Part shown: positions 34,216 through 47,302 of the stretch, piece after piece
Position numbering within the stretch: position 1 is the stretch's first letter
Layout: each line of letters starts with the position of its first letter
NCBI GenBank assembly: GCA_030549335.1
Contig: CM060197.1
Location: forward strand, 23,386,501-23,450,500
Direction: 5' to 3'
DNA from: Pontederia crassipes
Taxonomy: Eukaryota > Streptophyta > Magnoliopsida > Commelinales > Pontederiaceae
DNA length: 64,000 bases
The notes under the pieces: generated by a model
Told to the model about the DNA's origin: nothing
Seen by the model: only the letters and a program-made list of their open reading frames with translations
Database searches by the model: none
Position numbers and translations under genes: made by a program

Positions 34216-34932
34216 GATCAGCGAGCCGGCTGCGCTGACGACTCAGACATAATGATGGGGTTGCTTCCACGGCGGATCCTTCTATGAGGCCAAAGGCATG
34301 GCATGGAGTTTTGATACGTAGGTTGATGTGTAGGAATTGATTAGAGGTCATTGCTCTAATTATGCATGGTAATGTTTGCATAATGCTGATGTTTGTTATT
34401 GTGGCCTTTGCCATGTTGGGTGCGCTCGCATGGCAGGCCGAGAAACCTAATAAAATCATATTTTTTTGGTGTTGGAGGGAGTAAGCACGGGGCATTATTT
34501 TTTAGCCCCGGGTGCTCCTTCCTCTGTGTGGTCCGTGTGTTCTCTGTGTTTTCTTTGTGCTTCTCTTTTGTTGTTTTAAACTTAGGACATAGGACGAGGG
34601 GAACAACGCCGTTCATCGCCCGAGGTACAACTTCCAATTTAGTTTCTTCTGCATTTAACTTAGCGATCAGACTCCATGATGACATGATACACTTAGAAAA
34701 ATTATGAATTATTCTTTCACTCATACCCAAGAGGTACACATAAGAGACCACATTATGAATTGTTCATCCCCAGGAGGGACACATTAGGGACCATATTTAA
34801 TTTAGGGATCATGCAATTTCATATTCCATCCATGAGCACTTTGCTGTGTTCTGGCATCCCATGTTTCAAATACGAGTGCACAATTTTGAAGGTCATATTT
34901 TGATTGAAATATGTAAGAGCTGTACTAGTTTA

Positions 34933-35110
34933 CAACAACAACAAAAAAGCCTTATCCCACTAGGTGGGGTCGGCTACATGGATCATACGACGCTATATTC
35001 GTTGATCCATGTTCATGAGATTCGACAGGGTTTTACGCTGGCTGTCGGGGCCTAACACAACCCTCCTCCTTTATTCGGGCTTGGGACCGGCTATAAAACA
35101 TAGGCGGAGT
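34933..35110 (-). mobile_element. SINE (Au-like) with 19-bp target duplication
   Basis: A 178-bp element flanked by perfect direct repeats TAAGAGCTGTACTAGTTTA (34914-34932 and 35111-35129). Read on the minus strand it ends in a (GTT)n tail after GTGGGATAAGGC, a 3' end widespread among plant SINEs. The element is absent at the matching place in copy 2 (near 59058-59080) and in copy 3. The 5' Pol III boxes are not evident, so it may be 5' truncated. It encodes no protein. Confidence 0.88.
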
Positions 35111-37531
35111 TAAGAGCTGTACTAGTTTAATCAAAATATTTTTGTAATCTCATGCAAATGTTGAACTTCAATTATAGGACTTTCTCACGGTTATATCTTC
35201 AGTTTTTTCGTGTAATCTCAGGCAGAAAATTTTTGTAATTAAGTTCAATTTTTTACTGAATTTCTTACTTTTTATCTGTGATGATTGTCCTCCCTCATCT
35301 AGCTACTCACATTGGAACATTACAAGGAACGAATTCCAGAAAGGAATATATCACCAGTTTTCACATTAAAATTTGTATACATTTATATTATACGTCTTGT
35401 AGAGCATCATCTAATTTCAGAATGTGGCAATGTGCCACCTTGATCAGCATGTGATGCAATTGATGTGACACCATTCTGTATAACACACCATGCCACCGAG
35501 TGAACCAAGTCCTTGAGCCATGTGTTGGCTTAATGGTATATTTGCAAGGTCATGTTTGTTGAATTCTGTCATATTGTGTCAATATTAACTTTGTTGCAAG
35601 GAAAATTTGGTGATTTTGTTAGTTTGCTTTAAGTGGATCTATGTAAAGCATCAGCTGGAGGACACGGGAGCCTGTACAAAATGTCAGTGAATCTGTCCTG
35701 TTTCTTCTACTTGGACGGCATTGGAGGATAGAGATGTTATGGGAGCTTTGGCGGCATCCACGACTTCATGTTTACCGGAGTCCGTGAATGTGATTTCAAG
35801 GTTCTCAAGTCAGTTCTCAGATGTCATTGGAGTCTTTCTGCTATGCCAGTTGATAGCCAAGTTGTTTCCGGGTTCTTACATCACAAATGTTTGAAAGGAG
35901 GACGTGAAACTGTTATTTCTGTTATCAGATATCTTTGAAAGAAGGTGCGCAACTGCTAGTTCCTAAAAGAAGGCTTGAAGCAGATCTTGTATGTCAATGG
36001 TAACCATCGGATTTTTTATGTGTAGCCTGAATGAAGGCTCATTTTGTAGGCAATTCTTCACTATTTTTCTTGCTGCTTGCACCTTCAATAAAGCATCAAT
36101 GTTCAGAATCCATTTAGCCTGGAAGTATCGCAACTCAGTTGCATGAGAACATGGACAAGTTTGGTCGCCTGCAGTTTCAAATTGTTCTCCCAGTTTAGTA
36201 TGTTTTAAGAAGGCATGATTGTTGTCTCTTAGTATTTCATCCGTTTTGTTCTCGCGGCTTATTAAGTTGTGTTAGTAGTTGTAAGGCTTGCTTGGTTTCT
36301 CCAGTTTTTTCATAATGGTGAGTTAATACATTGGTCGTTCTTGGGGATCGTCCAGTAACGTGGTATGTGATCTTTCACTATTATTGTTATTTTCTTGCTA
36401 ATCCTGTCTTTGATAACATTTAGTTGCATGCTCAGTCTTCATGGATAGTTGAGTTCACTGTTCTTATGTGCCGGCAATTTGTTGTTAACCACCTCTCAAA
36501 AAAGTGTTGCTTCCCTCCCGTTCTTTGTTTGGCAGCAGAAATTATTAAGATCGAAGGTCTTGCTTCATGTCTCCCTCAAACAAAAGAAAAAAAAAACTTG
36601 GTGCGGGATCAAGTAATCAGGCGCGGAACCGGGTTTTTTTTGTAACTAAAAATGGTATTATTTTTCTATATGTTTCGTACTCGTATTAATAAAAAATAAT
36701 TTTTTTATTATTAAAAAAAATAAAAGTAAGGTTGTAAAACACCTTTAGAACTAGAATGTCTCAGTCAACTGTCCATTAAGTTTGTTGGCACACTCATTTA
36801 TGCAGAATAACATTTGAGTAACATCATCAGAACAAAATTGTTCTTTATATTTCCTTCTCACTTTGATAACATTTTAGTTTTTTAACCAAACAGCCCCAGT
36901 ATATATAAGCAAATGTCTATTATTAGAAACACTGATATTTGTTTTGTAATAATTATGCATGTTGTTACACTCTTATGGTAATTATTGCAGCCGTTTCTAA
37001 ATTGTTCCACTAAAGTTCGGTGTTTGTATTAAGGCTTGTGCACCTTAAATTTTATAAACAGGATTATTTGATATGTTACTGTTATATTTTTATTCTGGGT
37101 AACCGATATGTTAGTACATAATAATGTTGCATATCTCTTAGTAATATTATAGTTTTAATTCATTCGAAGCTTTTATATCATAAATATTTTTGCCTAGTTA
37201 TTGTTACTGTACATAGCACCAACTGGGATAGCACCAACTGGGTGAATTTAGTAGTATATTTGCTGTATTTGGCTTGACGTCGACTGCTCTGGCCGTGGCT
37301 TATTTTGTTATATTTGTATATATTTTGCCAAGTATAGTTCCTATATAATTAGACGTCGGCGGACTCGCAAATTTTTTCCTATTATGATACTGAATTTTTC
37401 ATGTCTTCTCGGATTCTTTTTTTTTTTTTTTTTGTTGTTGTAGTAGTGCAGAAAGTTTCAGTCTTTATTTATTTATTTTTTGCAGCAAATTTTGATTCAA
37501 CCTTCTGCAACTCATCATTGGTATGTATCAT

Positions 37532-37608
37532 AGATCTCTAAGCTCTAAAAATGGCAAGAGCACCCAGAATTGTCTGGGGGGTTGATGGTTCGAATCCATC
37601 AAGATCTG
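37532..37608 (+). ncRNA. tRNA-like cloverleaf in copy 1
   Basis: A 77-nt sequence folds like a tRNA: AGATCTC/AAGATCT acceptor (6 of 7 pairs), GCTC/GAGC D-stem with a GG-bearing loop, CCCAG/CTGGG stem, and GATGG-TTCGAAT-CCATC T-arm that also forms a perfect B box GGTTCGAATCC. It is not a normal tRNA: the anticodon loop has 6 nt, there is an extra base before the D-stem, and the A box is poor. It is probably a tRNA-derived relic or a tRNA-like part of a longer transcript. Confidence 0.5.
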
Positions 37609-39439
37609 TTATCCACGCAGTTATTCATTCTGTGAGTTATATCTTTGATCGTTTTGGTGCAAGGAGTCTACGAACCACTTAAATAAGATGAGGTCTTGTA
37701 GTAGTGTTAGTGTGTTAAATAGTCGTGAAGAAAAGAAATGTGAACATCATAACGTAGCTAGAGCAAAAAAACACGGGTCTGCAGGGTCCATAAAAGAAAT
37801 GTGAACATCATATTTATTTGGTGAATGAAATTCGACATTTTTCAATTAAGCAAGGTCCATAAAATTCTATTACATGATATTCTTATTACAATAAAAGATT
37901 TTAACAGTAAAAATAATCAGGTAGTTTTTCTTATTTTTTTTAATGATTTTCATGTTAAAAATAAAGATAAAATAGATATTTCACAATTATTTTAAAATAA
38001 TAGAATTGCAATTTGTAAATTTAAATTATGGTGTTAGCCAATTCTTTAAAATCATTAAGACATATAAATTGTATCAAAATTTAGATCTTTTTTCTCTCAA
38101 AAATTTAATTAAGTGAAATCATATAGTTATTTATTAATTCCATTGGGTCAAAGTCTGGAAGAAAGAATTGTTTTTTAGTACCTTTTGTAATAATTGACAA
38201 AATTTGTTTGAAATGTTGTAGTTTTAAATTGTTGACCAAAATTATTTGTATTTTTAAATTTAAAAATATCTCTAAAAAGATGGTAATGTGCCTCGCAGGT
38301 TAAATCTTCTGTTGAATTTAGCGGAATAACAAATATAAAATGAGCTATGAGCTATTCAACCTTCTAGTAATAAAAATGCAATGTCGCTTGATGCAATAAT
38401 TAATACAACATTTACTGTTGATATTATTCTAGATGATAAAGTTTTTCAAAGAAAGCTTTCATTATTTTATCATAAATTATTTTTTGTTCATTCCTTAAAT
38501 ATCTAATAGTTGTTCTTTCCAAAAAGATTTTTTTTTATTATAATGCAATTCATCAAGAATTGATCTGTTTTAAAAATCAACTAAATTTCCATCGTAAATA
38601 AATTTGGCATTGTTGATAGCCTTGAAAACTCTTAGTTCAACTTCTAAGAAAATTTCAAGTTTTTGTAAATGGCTTTTCATTTATTTATTTGTTAGCTCTA
38701 CATCTAGTGAAAATATAAAATTAGAAAAAACGAAACTAATTCACAAAATGCAATCTATATAACATTAAGGAATAATTATGTTGAGCAAAAAAAATGAAGA
38801 AATAGTATAATTTTTTGTACCTCGAGTATTCAATATTTTTTTTATTTTGTAAACTTTTTCATGTTGTGACATGGATTTACGATAATAATAATATAACAAA
38901 TAATTGTATAAAATGTGAAAAACTTCTCTTTTAAGGAATTTGCATATTCTTTGTCACGGTCTAATAAGCTTATTGCATAACATGCTTCTTTAAAAAGTTT
39001 GGTAAACACATTTTTTAATTTTTTGATATTGTATTAGCATGTTGAATTTTTAGTTATATTTAACAAAAGTCTTAAATAATATAGTTCACATGTACCCGGT
39101 GCAACAAAAAAGCCATCCCAATTGAACATCTATTATTTTTTTGTTCTCTCATATTTTTAATTTTTTATTGAATACAAAATGTGAAGAAAATTTTGCATTC
39201 ATTAGTTCTCTTGCTTCAAGTATAGTTTATTTGTCTCAAACTAATGTAAAAATATTATTCTTTTACATTTATTTGCATGACTTTAATATAATCAATATAC
39301 TATTGACATAATTTAATTTTGTTTTCTCCCTTAAATTATAACTCATACATTGATTTTACTCTTCCATTTAGATATTGGTTGTATATATGAATATCCCCTT
39401 ATAGGCAAGTTCTTGGTAAAACTTCCCCATTTTTTTCTC

Positions 39440-40200
39440 TCTCCTTCTTCCCTCTCTTCCTTCGCCTGCTTTCTCACCACCACCGCCCCCATCGTCTATG
39501 TCGCTGCTGCTGCCACCCCATGGCCAATAAGATCATATCTTTAAGCTTCAGGATCTTTCGTGTCGTGCGCATGCGATGGTGCAGAGGGAGAGGATCATGA
39601 GCTGGTTGTCGAATGTGATCAGTGCTCGGGAAGCCCGAATGTGGTCCTTCACCTCGCGGTCGAGGCAGCAAAGAGTATCCTCATTGAGTGGAACTTCGCC
39701 ACCGCCGCCACTGTTGGAGGAATGAAGGATGGAGCAGTAGGTGGAAAGGAGGGAGGAGAGGTTGCGAGAGAGTTTGGCAAAGATGCGGACCTATTGGGAT
39801 GTCTCAAGCTTGAGCTTTCGAGCGTAGGAGGCATATACCGCTTGAGCCCGGCGTGATCGTTGGCCTGTTTCCGAATTAGCATCGTCCGCTGCCGGAGAGG
39901 GTCCGAAGACTTCAAGGCCAACATGGATCGTGTGTCGAGCCACTCCACCAGCGACGAGATTTCCTTCGGGGACGACACTGCCGTCGGGAAAAAAGCATTC
40001 GAAGGGGAGGAAGAGGAGGATAGCGGCGACGAGGAGAGGGCGAGGGGTGGAGAGGACAGCGGCGCGGTTGCGAGCGACGAAGGAGGCCGAGGAGCGGCTG
40101 TCCAAGTTCTGGTGTCCAAATTTTACATCAAGAATTTCATCCAAATGCTACAGAAGAACTTTTTCCCCAATCCAAACAGAGCCATAAAGAAGTAAAAGTT
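39440..40200 (-). pseudogene. GC-rich broken gene fragment, unidentified
   Basis: This GC island in AT-rich DNA lies between copies 1 and 3. On the minus strand two overlapping frames (39649-40119 and 39791-40144) give Ser/Pro-rich and then helical-looking text (RRAQAVYASYARKLKLETSQ). Readable sequence seems to shift frame near 39795, as in a decayed or captured exon. I do not recognise the family. The plus-strand frames across it are probably shadows. Confidence 0.35.
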
Positions 40201-40794
40201 AAGAGGAACAAATGTGGCTGGAAGAGCATAGGGTATGTCATATGACAATATTCTTCATACATAATCTAATAAGGGATTTTATAAATTTATGATTTTAGTA
40301 GAATCCAACAAAGTTATATTTAATCTCAAACTTAGCTTAAAATCAATATCATAATTCTATTTAAGAAAAAGATAATAAATATTGTTTAAATATGGATGAA
40401 TTTTATTATGAATAAAATACAAAATTTCTTTGTTAATTAGAGATCTTTAATTTTTAGTACAATATTATACAAAGTATCAAAAACTTTTTGAATCTGTCTA
40501 GGAATTGAATAACTTTTAATACAAATAAGATTATCATTAATTTAATTTAATTTAATTTAATCACCATATATTGTAATATTAATTTTATAATATAAAAAAT
40601 AAATATAGCCTAATTTATTTTTATTATTTTACAGTTATTCAATCAGTACATTTATCACAAATTTTATTGAATCTATAATTAAAATCGCTTTGCTTTATTT
40701 ATCAATATTTAACTGTTAGATCAGCAAACTAATCGATATTTGCTAATTAAAGATATTAATCTTCTAGTTAATAAGGACTTCACACATCTATTTC
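40201..40794. other. AT-rich spacer
   Basis: No gene is seen. It has a short (TTTAA)n run at about 40536-40560. Confidence 0.5.
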
Positions 40795-41689
40795 TACCAT
40801 TTATCTGAAACCACGTGGAAGTCGGTGGAAGGTTCCACCAAAAGGCTTGTCGCCTAACCACCATGAATATAAAGCAGCCCCCTTCCCCTTGTCTTTGATT
40901 CAACCCAGCCTCTCTTCCTCCCTCTTTTAGGCCTGACAGAGTCCTCTGCGCATCCCCTCCCATCTTCTAGCTTTCTCCGAACCGATGATGCCTCTACCTC
41001 TTGAAATTTTATTGGATTCCTCTCCAAAGTTTTAGTGCGTTTCACAAGATTTCTCAACTTTCTTGTAACAACTGGCAAATTTGGCCAAAAACATGGAAAG
41101 ATCAAACATGGAAAGGGATTTGAATTCAAAAAAGGAAACAATGAACTCCAAATCGGGAGAGAGATTTCCTTCCCCGATTCATCTCCCCCAATTCTTCTTC
41201 TGATTTGGCCAATGTGGGGCTATAAGAGGGCACGAGGAGAAGCCCTCGCACCCCCTTGGCTCTCCTCCGATCGGTCGCCGCCACCGTCTTCTCATCTTTC
41301 TCTGTTCCGGCAAACCGCGCGCACACGCAGGGCGACAAGGGCGATCCGGCAGACATCCGATGCCCAGCAGCCTCCCTCGATGCGCCTGTGAAGGTCGGTC
41401 GCATCTCCTCGTTGGCCAAGATCGATCGGGATCGGAGAAGACGATGAAAGAACCGCTGGCGAATAAAAAATGATCGGAAAGGTACTCTAGAAGTTCAAAT
41501 CCCCATAGGCTCTGAAACGTTAATCGTCTGATGCGTGTAATGGTTCCATATTGATCTAGAACCTTTAAACTTCATTTTTCGTATTTGGACCATCGTGATC
41601 CGACTGCCGGAGGATGGCCGGAAGAGAGGAAGAAGACGGGCGCAGGTCCACGCCCTGTCTTGACCGAGCGACGACACGACCATGCCATG

Positions 41690-41960
41690 TGAGTGGCACG
41701 GGCGTGCCAGGTGGATGGCATGGGCGTGCCCCCATTACGAAGACGGTCGACCGATTCGACGGGACGGTCGACCGGCTTGGTAGTTAGTCGTACGACGACT
41801 GAATTAGTCAGGGCACATGCGTGCCAGAGAAGTGGCACGGCCGTGATGTCGTGGGCACGAGCATGCCAGCAGAGTGGCAAGACCGTGACAATGACATCAC
41901 GCCAGAGAACGGTCGAACGATGATGGCACGAGCGTGCCAGATGGCACGGCCGTGACATCA
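41690..41960. repeat. Cluster of short GC palindromes in the LTR
   Basis: GGCACGGGCGTGCC-like palindromes and half sites (GGCACGGCCGTGA) recur at least eight times, alternating with GGTCGACCG words. They lie downstream of the TATA-like site, within the would-be transcript. Confidence 0.7.
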
Positions 41961-42012
41961 AAATTCTAGGCCGATTTTTAATGCGCAAGAGCGCTGACCC
42001 GGCCCGAGTCGG

Positions 42013-42125
42013 ATCCCAACTCGGCCCGTTCCTTGCGCATTGACCCTTGACAAAGATCCGGCCCGGGTATCCCAACTCGGCTCGTTCCTTGTGCATTGAC
42101 CCTCGACAAAGATCCGGCCCGGGTT
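42013..42125. repeat. 56-bp tandem duplication in the LTR
   Basis: ATCCCAACTCGG starts at 42013 and 42069. Each unit runs on to GACAAAGATCCGGCCCGGGT with three or four changes between them. Confidence 0.8.
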
Positions 42126-45009
42126 CCCTTTAACCGGCCCGGGTCCTGTTGAATAGAACAAAGTTATCCTTTTGGATGGGCCGATCTTTCACATTTGGGC
42201 CCCGCTTTCGATAGGCCTCTCGAGGCCATGTCTGACATTGTAAAGACTCTAATGAGTCCTTTCCACCTTGAAGGACGGGTCGAGATTAAAAATAAAGGAC
42301 AAAGAAATATGGCATAATTTAATTGCCACAGAGAAAAGGGATCAGACTCTAACCTTTCTCTGATCTATGATTTTTAAACTTCATAGATAGTAAACAAGTT
42401 AGGCAAAGAAAAGATAAAAACCATGTGATTACTATGTGCCGCCAAAAGTAAAGATCATTATCATTGTTTAAAGAGGAGGGGCAGATAGTTGAGCTGAGGA
42501 GATAGTGAACCTACGAGTCCTTAACGATCATTGCTCCTAAGGTACAAGTCATCTCCCACTTGTATTTCGAAAAGGATATGCATTGGTATTACACATTCCC
42601 TATTATGAGAAATTTTGGCTTTACGAGATATTATAGAGGCAACAAACTTCAAGGACTGTATAGTTAAAATAAAAGATGTAGTACAACTCATGGTAAAGCA
42701 AAGCATAGTAAAACATTGTATGGTAATGTGCAGAGTATGGCATTGTAAAGACAAAACATTGTCATAGTATATAATAGAGCATGAACATAGTAAAAAATAA
42801 AGTATAGACCTGATAAAAAATGATCCATTGTCATTGTATAACTAAAGTATTGGTTATGACAGAAAAGAAAAGATCAATTGTTCATTGTAAAGTATGCTAT
42901 CTTATTGCTTATTCATTGTTGATTCAAGCATGATTTGATTATCATTTTTAAGCCTATCATTCTATTGTATTGGACGTTTTCGCTCACGAGTATTCTATGC
43001 CCCTGCATCGAAATTTTGCAAGTGAGAATCCTGCTTAGGGAGGATCGATGGAGGACGCAAAGCTTAAAAATTGCTGCACATGACTCATTGAGCTCTATAG
43101 TGTCATTTCTGTTTATTTGCATTAGTTGGACAATTCATCCGATTTCGGATGGATAATTGGGTCTTTACCTTGTAATTGGATATCAGGTCATTTGCTTGGA
43201 TCTGTTGGACATAGTTGTCATTTCCTTTTCTCATGTGGTTTGCATTAGATGTTGGTGTCTTTTGACATTCTGACATTTCCTTTGTACGTAATAAAGTCTT
43301 TGTTTAGTTTATTATTATATTCATTGCCGCTTATTGCATTTGTTGAATGATCAAAGTCATATTATGGTCTAGAGCATAGTACGTAGTGTCGTGTCCCCGG
43401 GGTCAACCTGACTGCCTACATGGCAGAGGGCTGATTTTGGGGGCGTCACATTTCTTCTGATCAGTTGATTTGTTTTAACATGATCGTATGACTATGGTTA
43501 TGCAAGTTTCTCTCGTTTCTTGCATGCTTGTTTTGGTTTTGTATTTTCCATTTTCTTTCCTTCTTTCTTATTGGAATCCTGTATTTGCATGAATTTACAA
43601 GAACGATCAACATTGGAGTTTGATTAGTTGATCCACAAGCCCACTGTCGTCGACCCAAACACAATGAATGGGGGATTGCTTCCTTGTCGGATCTTGCTCT
43701 GAGACGAAAGGCCATGGCATGGAGTTTTGATGTGTAGAGATTAATTAGAGGTTATTGCCCTAATTATTTATGATGAAGCCTTTTGGGGTTAAGGTAATGT
43801 TTGCACAAACGCTGATTATCTGCTTGTTAATGTGGCCTTTTTCATGTTGGGTGCGCTCGCATGGCAGGCCAAAATATCCTAATGAAAGCATTCTTTTTTT
43901 GGTGTTGGGGGGAGTACGCACGTGACACGATTTTTAGGTCGGAATTCTCCTTTCTGTGTGGGCGTGTGTTCTTCTTTGTGTTTCTCTTTCATTTTTTGAA
44001 ACACTATGTGAGTACAACATTAGGACGAGAAGAGTACACGTTCCTCATCATCGCACAAGTCAATCAGAGGTAACTTATGCCAATTTAATTTTCGTACTTA
44101 GTTGTTAACTTGGCAATCAAACTCCATGTCAAGCTCCAATCACCAAAAAAGAACTATTCTTTCACTCGTCCCCGATGGTCCATCCATGAAGAGGAACACA
44201 TTAGGTCATATTTAATTGAGAGATAATGTGATTTCATAGTCCATCAATGAACATTTTGATGTCTTCTAACAAATGATATCACATCCACAACTAAACAACT
44301 TTGAAGGTTAAATTTGGTTGAAATATACAAATGTTGTGCTTCATATCACCAGTTGAAGATTCATATTCTATATTTTGATAAGTTTTAACTTCTTAATGTG
44401 AAACCAGGCAAGATATTTTAGCAAACCATTTTTGATAAGTGGATGATCTATGGTGGTGGTCCTCCATCATCTAGCTGCTCACATTTGGAAATTATAAGGA
44501 ACGAACTATAATACTAAAAACTTTGTATACTATTTTTTGAACTTTCAAATTGATATACATTTATATGATCCCATGGTATTTTGAACTTTTCCTTGTGAGC
44601 AATTAGTCCAAATTCCTCAACACATACTCCAATTGCATATCCACCCTAAAATTTTCTCTAAAAATTAAAATGTGTCACATGATTACCTTAATCATCATAT
44701 GTTGTGATTGATGTAACAACTTCCATTATAACTAGGATACTCCTGAGTGAATCAAGTCAGACTGCAATTTGTGCATTTTTCTTCATCTTATTCCCTTGGG
44801 TTGATAGCTTATTTGCACATCCTGACAAGTTTGATGAATTTTGACATATTAAATTCGTTGTAAAGAACATTTCATATGGAAGTGGATTGTATCTAAAACA
44901 TTAGATCGAGGATATGTTAGCTTGCACGAGAGATTTGTTGTTGAATTTTTCATATTTCTTTCATAGTGGCTCTATCTTAAGTATTCATGCATCATAAACA
45001 TGCATTGCA

Positions 45010-45010
<1 letters not shown>

Positions 45011-45081
<71 letters not shown>
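45011..45081. repeat. (ATT)n microsatellite, ~24 units
   Basis: An uninterrupted ATT run of about 71 bp just beyond the end of copy 3. Confidence 0.97.
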
Positions 45082-45082
<1 letters not shown>

Positions 45083-46592
45083 TAGAAAGTGAAATAGCAT
45101 CATTATTTGTAGTAAACCATCAAGCTACAAGTGAAAGGAGAAAAATCTAGTAAACTTTGTTGAAAGGATAAAGTATAAGGTGAGCAGATAAATTTATAAC
45201 ATAGAAAAATAATATTATTACTTGTTTTATTTATGGTATTATTTCAATAAAATATTATTATAAGTATTATTATTTAAACATATCTTGAGCTATGAAAAAT
45301 ATTTATTTTGTGTTTCAATAATTTCATATGAAATGAAGTAAACTCTTATATCAAAATGTTTTAGGAAATAATGCTTGTGATGTAAAAATAATAAATTGAT
45401 GTTGATATGTGATTATGACATGTGTATGTTGATATTGCTAAACTTCATGTATTCATTCATCATACTGGTTGAAAAAGGTCTTTAGGATCGCATTCGATAT
45501 ATATGATACCATTAGGGTATATATCGAGTGTCTTTGCCCTTTAGAGGTTTCTATGTGTGTACGTATGGACCCATGTTATACTCTATATGTCCGAAAGTCA
45601 TGATGTGAAGCTTTTCTTAATTGTATGATACATGATAATGGATGGATACATATTGATTCAAGTTATACTCTACGTATCTGATAATTATGATTGTGGAATT
45701 TTATTTAATTGTATAATAAATGATCTTAGAGGGATACGTATTTACTCATGTTGAGTATGTGCAATTACACATGTGTAGAGTTTAATTACGGATATAATGA
45801 TATCTTGAGTTATTTTTATTTATGTGAAAGTTTATATGATTTGACAACTTATATTATATGTGTCTTGCTTTAAATGCTTTCTCATATAGAAAATATGGTT
45901 TTTCGAATGTTATATGCACTTGTATTGTTCTTCTATATTGTACTTTTATTTCACTCATTGAGCAAATTATTGTTGCTCATATTATATTGTCGAATTTTTT
46001 AAATAATTCTAAATTCTCAAGTTAAGTCGACTCGAAACTTGCTTTTGATGCATATAGATGTGGCGCTTTTTTCACCTTAATTTCTAAAAGCATGCATGTA
46101 AAAGATAAACATAAGCGTCATAATAGAGTTGATTTGAAACTTTTTATAAGATGGTATGAAACCTGATCATATGGGGTATGACATATGAGTTGGTGTGTGA
46201 AGAACATTGACAATATATGAATGACATGGTATATATTTTTCGATTAAACTTGGATGAGTATATATATGCACAATATATTAGCAAATATCATAAGACAGTT
46301 AAGGGAGGAGATTTTACTGATTTTTAAATTATTAAATAATATTAAAGATAATAATAATTATGATTAGAATTTAGTTATGGAGTTGGGTGTGAAGATTAAT
46401 CCAAGGACGGTTTTTGAAAAAAAAAATACATGTTCTCTTTTCAATTGAATAAATACAAAAGTTTTTTTTTAAAAAAATCTGAGGTTAAATAGGAGAAAAA
46501 AAAATCCTTTTTTATACTCGGAACTCTCGTTATTTAGGATTATTAGTATTTGATTAATTTGGAATTGCAATAAAGAGAGAAGTGGTTTCAAG
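45082..46592. other. AT-rich intergenic DNA
   Basis: No gene. GTATGGACCCATGTTATACTCTA-like words recur near 45560, 45660 and 45740, which suggests a decayed LTR, but no ends were found. Confidence 0.4.
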
Positions 46593-47302
46593 CAAGGTTG
46601 TAAGACCCGACCCGGCTCGGTCGGTTGGACTGGTGTTCGGCCAATAAAAAGGGCCATGGGTCGACTCAAACTCGGATAGCCCTTTGACCCGTGTTAAATC
46701 GATCTGGTCAAAATCCGGGTTTGATCGCTTGACCCGCCGGGTTCTCGCGACCCGGCTGGCCGGTTTATTTTTTCAAAACAAAAATGTTCACATTTTGGCA
46801 AACTAGGGTCAGCTCGATTCTTCTATAGTGCACAATCGTGAGTCACTACAGTGCCGCCACACACATAGAGTCATAAACGATCTCTTCCAATCCTTCGACG
46901 GCGCTGCGGCTGTTCGATGATGACGGCAGTGGCACAGATCTGGTGGTCAGACTTCGGCAACCACTACATATCTGGTGCAGGCAGCACGCATTTCACTCGC
47001 GACCGACGATCTCCTCGGACGGCACTACGACTATTCAATGACGACAGCAGTGGCGTTGCAGATCTGGTGGCTCAGACTTCGGTGACCACTACAAATCTAG
47101 TTTAGGCAGCATGCATTTCGCTCGCGACTGACAATCCCCTTTGGTGACCGCTGCGGCGTTGCCTTCGAGTTTGATCCTCCGGCGATCAACAGCGGTGAGT
47201 TTCATCCATTCTCAGTTGCTTCTTAGTTCTTGGATCCATTTTGTGTTCTTGTCGATCAGTTGGGTAGAGGCACGACTACCCGCTCCAACCTCCGGGACAA
47301 GT
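46593..47302. other. GC-richer island, possible hAT-type end at its left
   Basis: CAAGGTTGTAAGACCCGACC at 46593 resembles the left ends of the hAT-type MITEs at 8108 and 31350, and CCGG/GGGTCG words follow. No matching right end or target duplication was found. A 121-bp tandem duplication follows at 46897-47140. Confidence 0.4.
46897..47140. repeat. 121-bp tandem duplication
   Basis: Units start at 46897 and 47018 with GACGGC. Both carry CAGATCTGGTGG, CAGACTTCGG and GCATTTC(A/G)CTCGCGAC, with about 15% differences. Confidence 0.8.

Larger units (their letters stand above)
33468..39415 (+). repeat. Triplicated gene-like locus, copy 1
   Basis: This ~5.9-kb block aligns with 57564-62915 at high identity and, less well, with 40795-44960. 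The front has a G-box GCCACGTGG (33541-33549) and a TATA-like GATAAATAA (33659-33667). Next come splice-like signals (TTGACAG before GATCGATA; CTTAG before GACATAGG) and short unlinked open frames. No protein family is recognised, so it may be a long non-coding transcript, a decayed gene or an unknown element. A 28-bp block at 34412-34439 is identical in all three copies. Copy 1 alone carries a SINE (34933-35110). A tRNA-like cloverleaf is at 37532-37608. Confidence 0.75.
41064..43450 (+). mobile_element. 2387-bp solo LTR (Ty3-type) with 5-bp target duplication
   Basis: Starts TGTAACAACTGG, ends GGGGGCGTCACA, with TTTCT on both sides (41059-41063 and 43451-43455). The ends fit Ty3/gypsy LTRs. 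A CCAAT-like GGCCAATG near 41207 and TATAAGAG at 41221-41228 mark a promoter. There is no internal coding region, so it is probably a solo LTR. The empty site is visible in copies 1 and 2. The interior holds two GC-rich repeat blocks (41690-41960 and 42013-42125). Confidence 0.87.
40795..44960 (+). repeat. Triplicated gene-like locus, copy 3 (most diverged), split by a solo LTR
   Basis: This matches copies 1 and 2 from the G-box-like CCACGTGG at 40811 through the CTCCAAAGTTTTAGTGCG block (41020-41040). It resumes at 43456 after a 2387-bp LTR and continues past the CATGGCATGGAGTTTTGATG block, the 28-bp identical block (43843-43870) and the ATTAGGTCATATTTAAT block. It lacks the internal ~230-bp duplication and the SINE. 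Similarity fades near 44960, before the cloverleaf. Confidence 0.7.

Noticed and set aside
34383-34484. A certain small-peptide gene of 33 residues
   Set aside because: Copy 3 lacks the start codon, and in copy 2 the frame has a different beginning and end. It is reported only as part of the conserved block.
37532-37608. A functional tRNA gene
   Set aside because: The anticodon loop has 6 nt, one acceptor pair is lost and the A box is poor. It was kept only as a tRNA-like structure.
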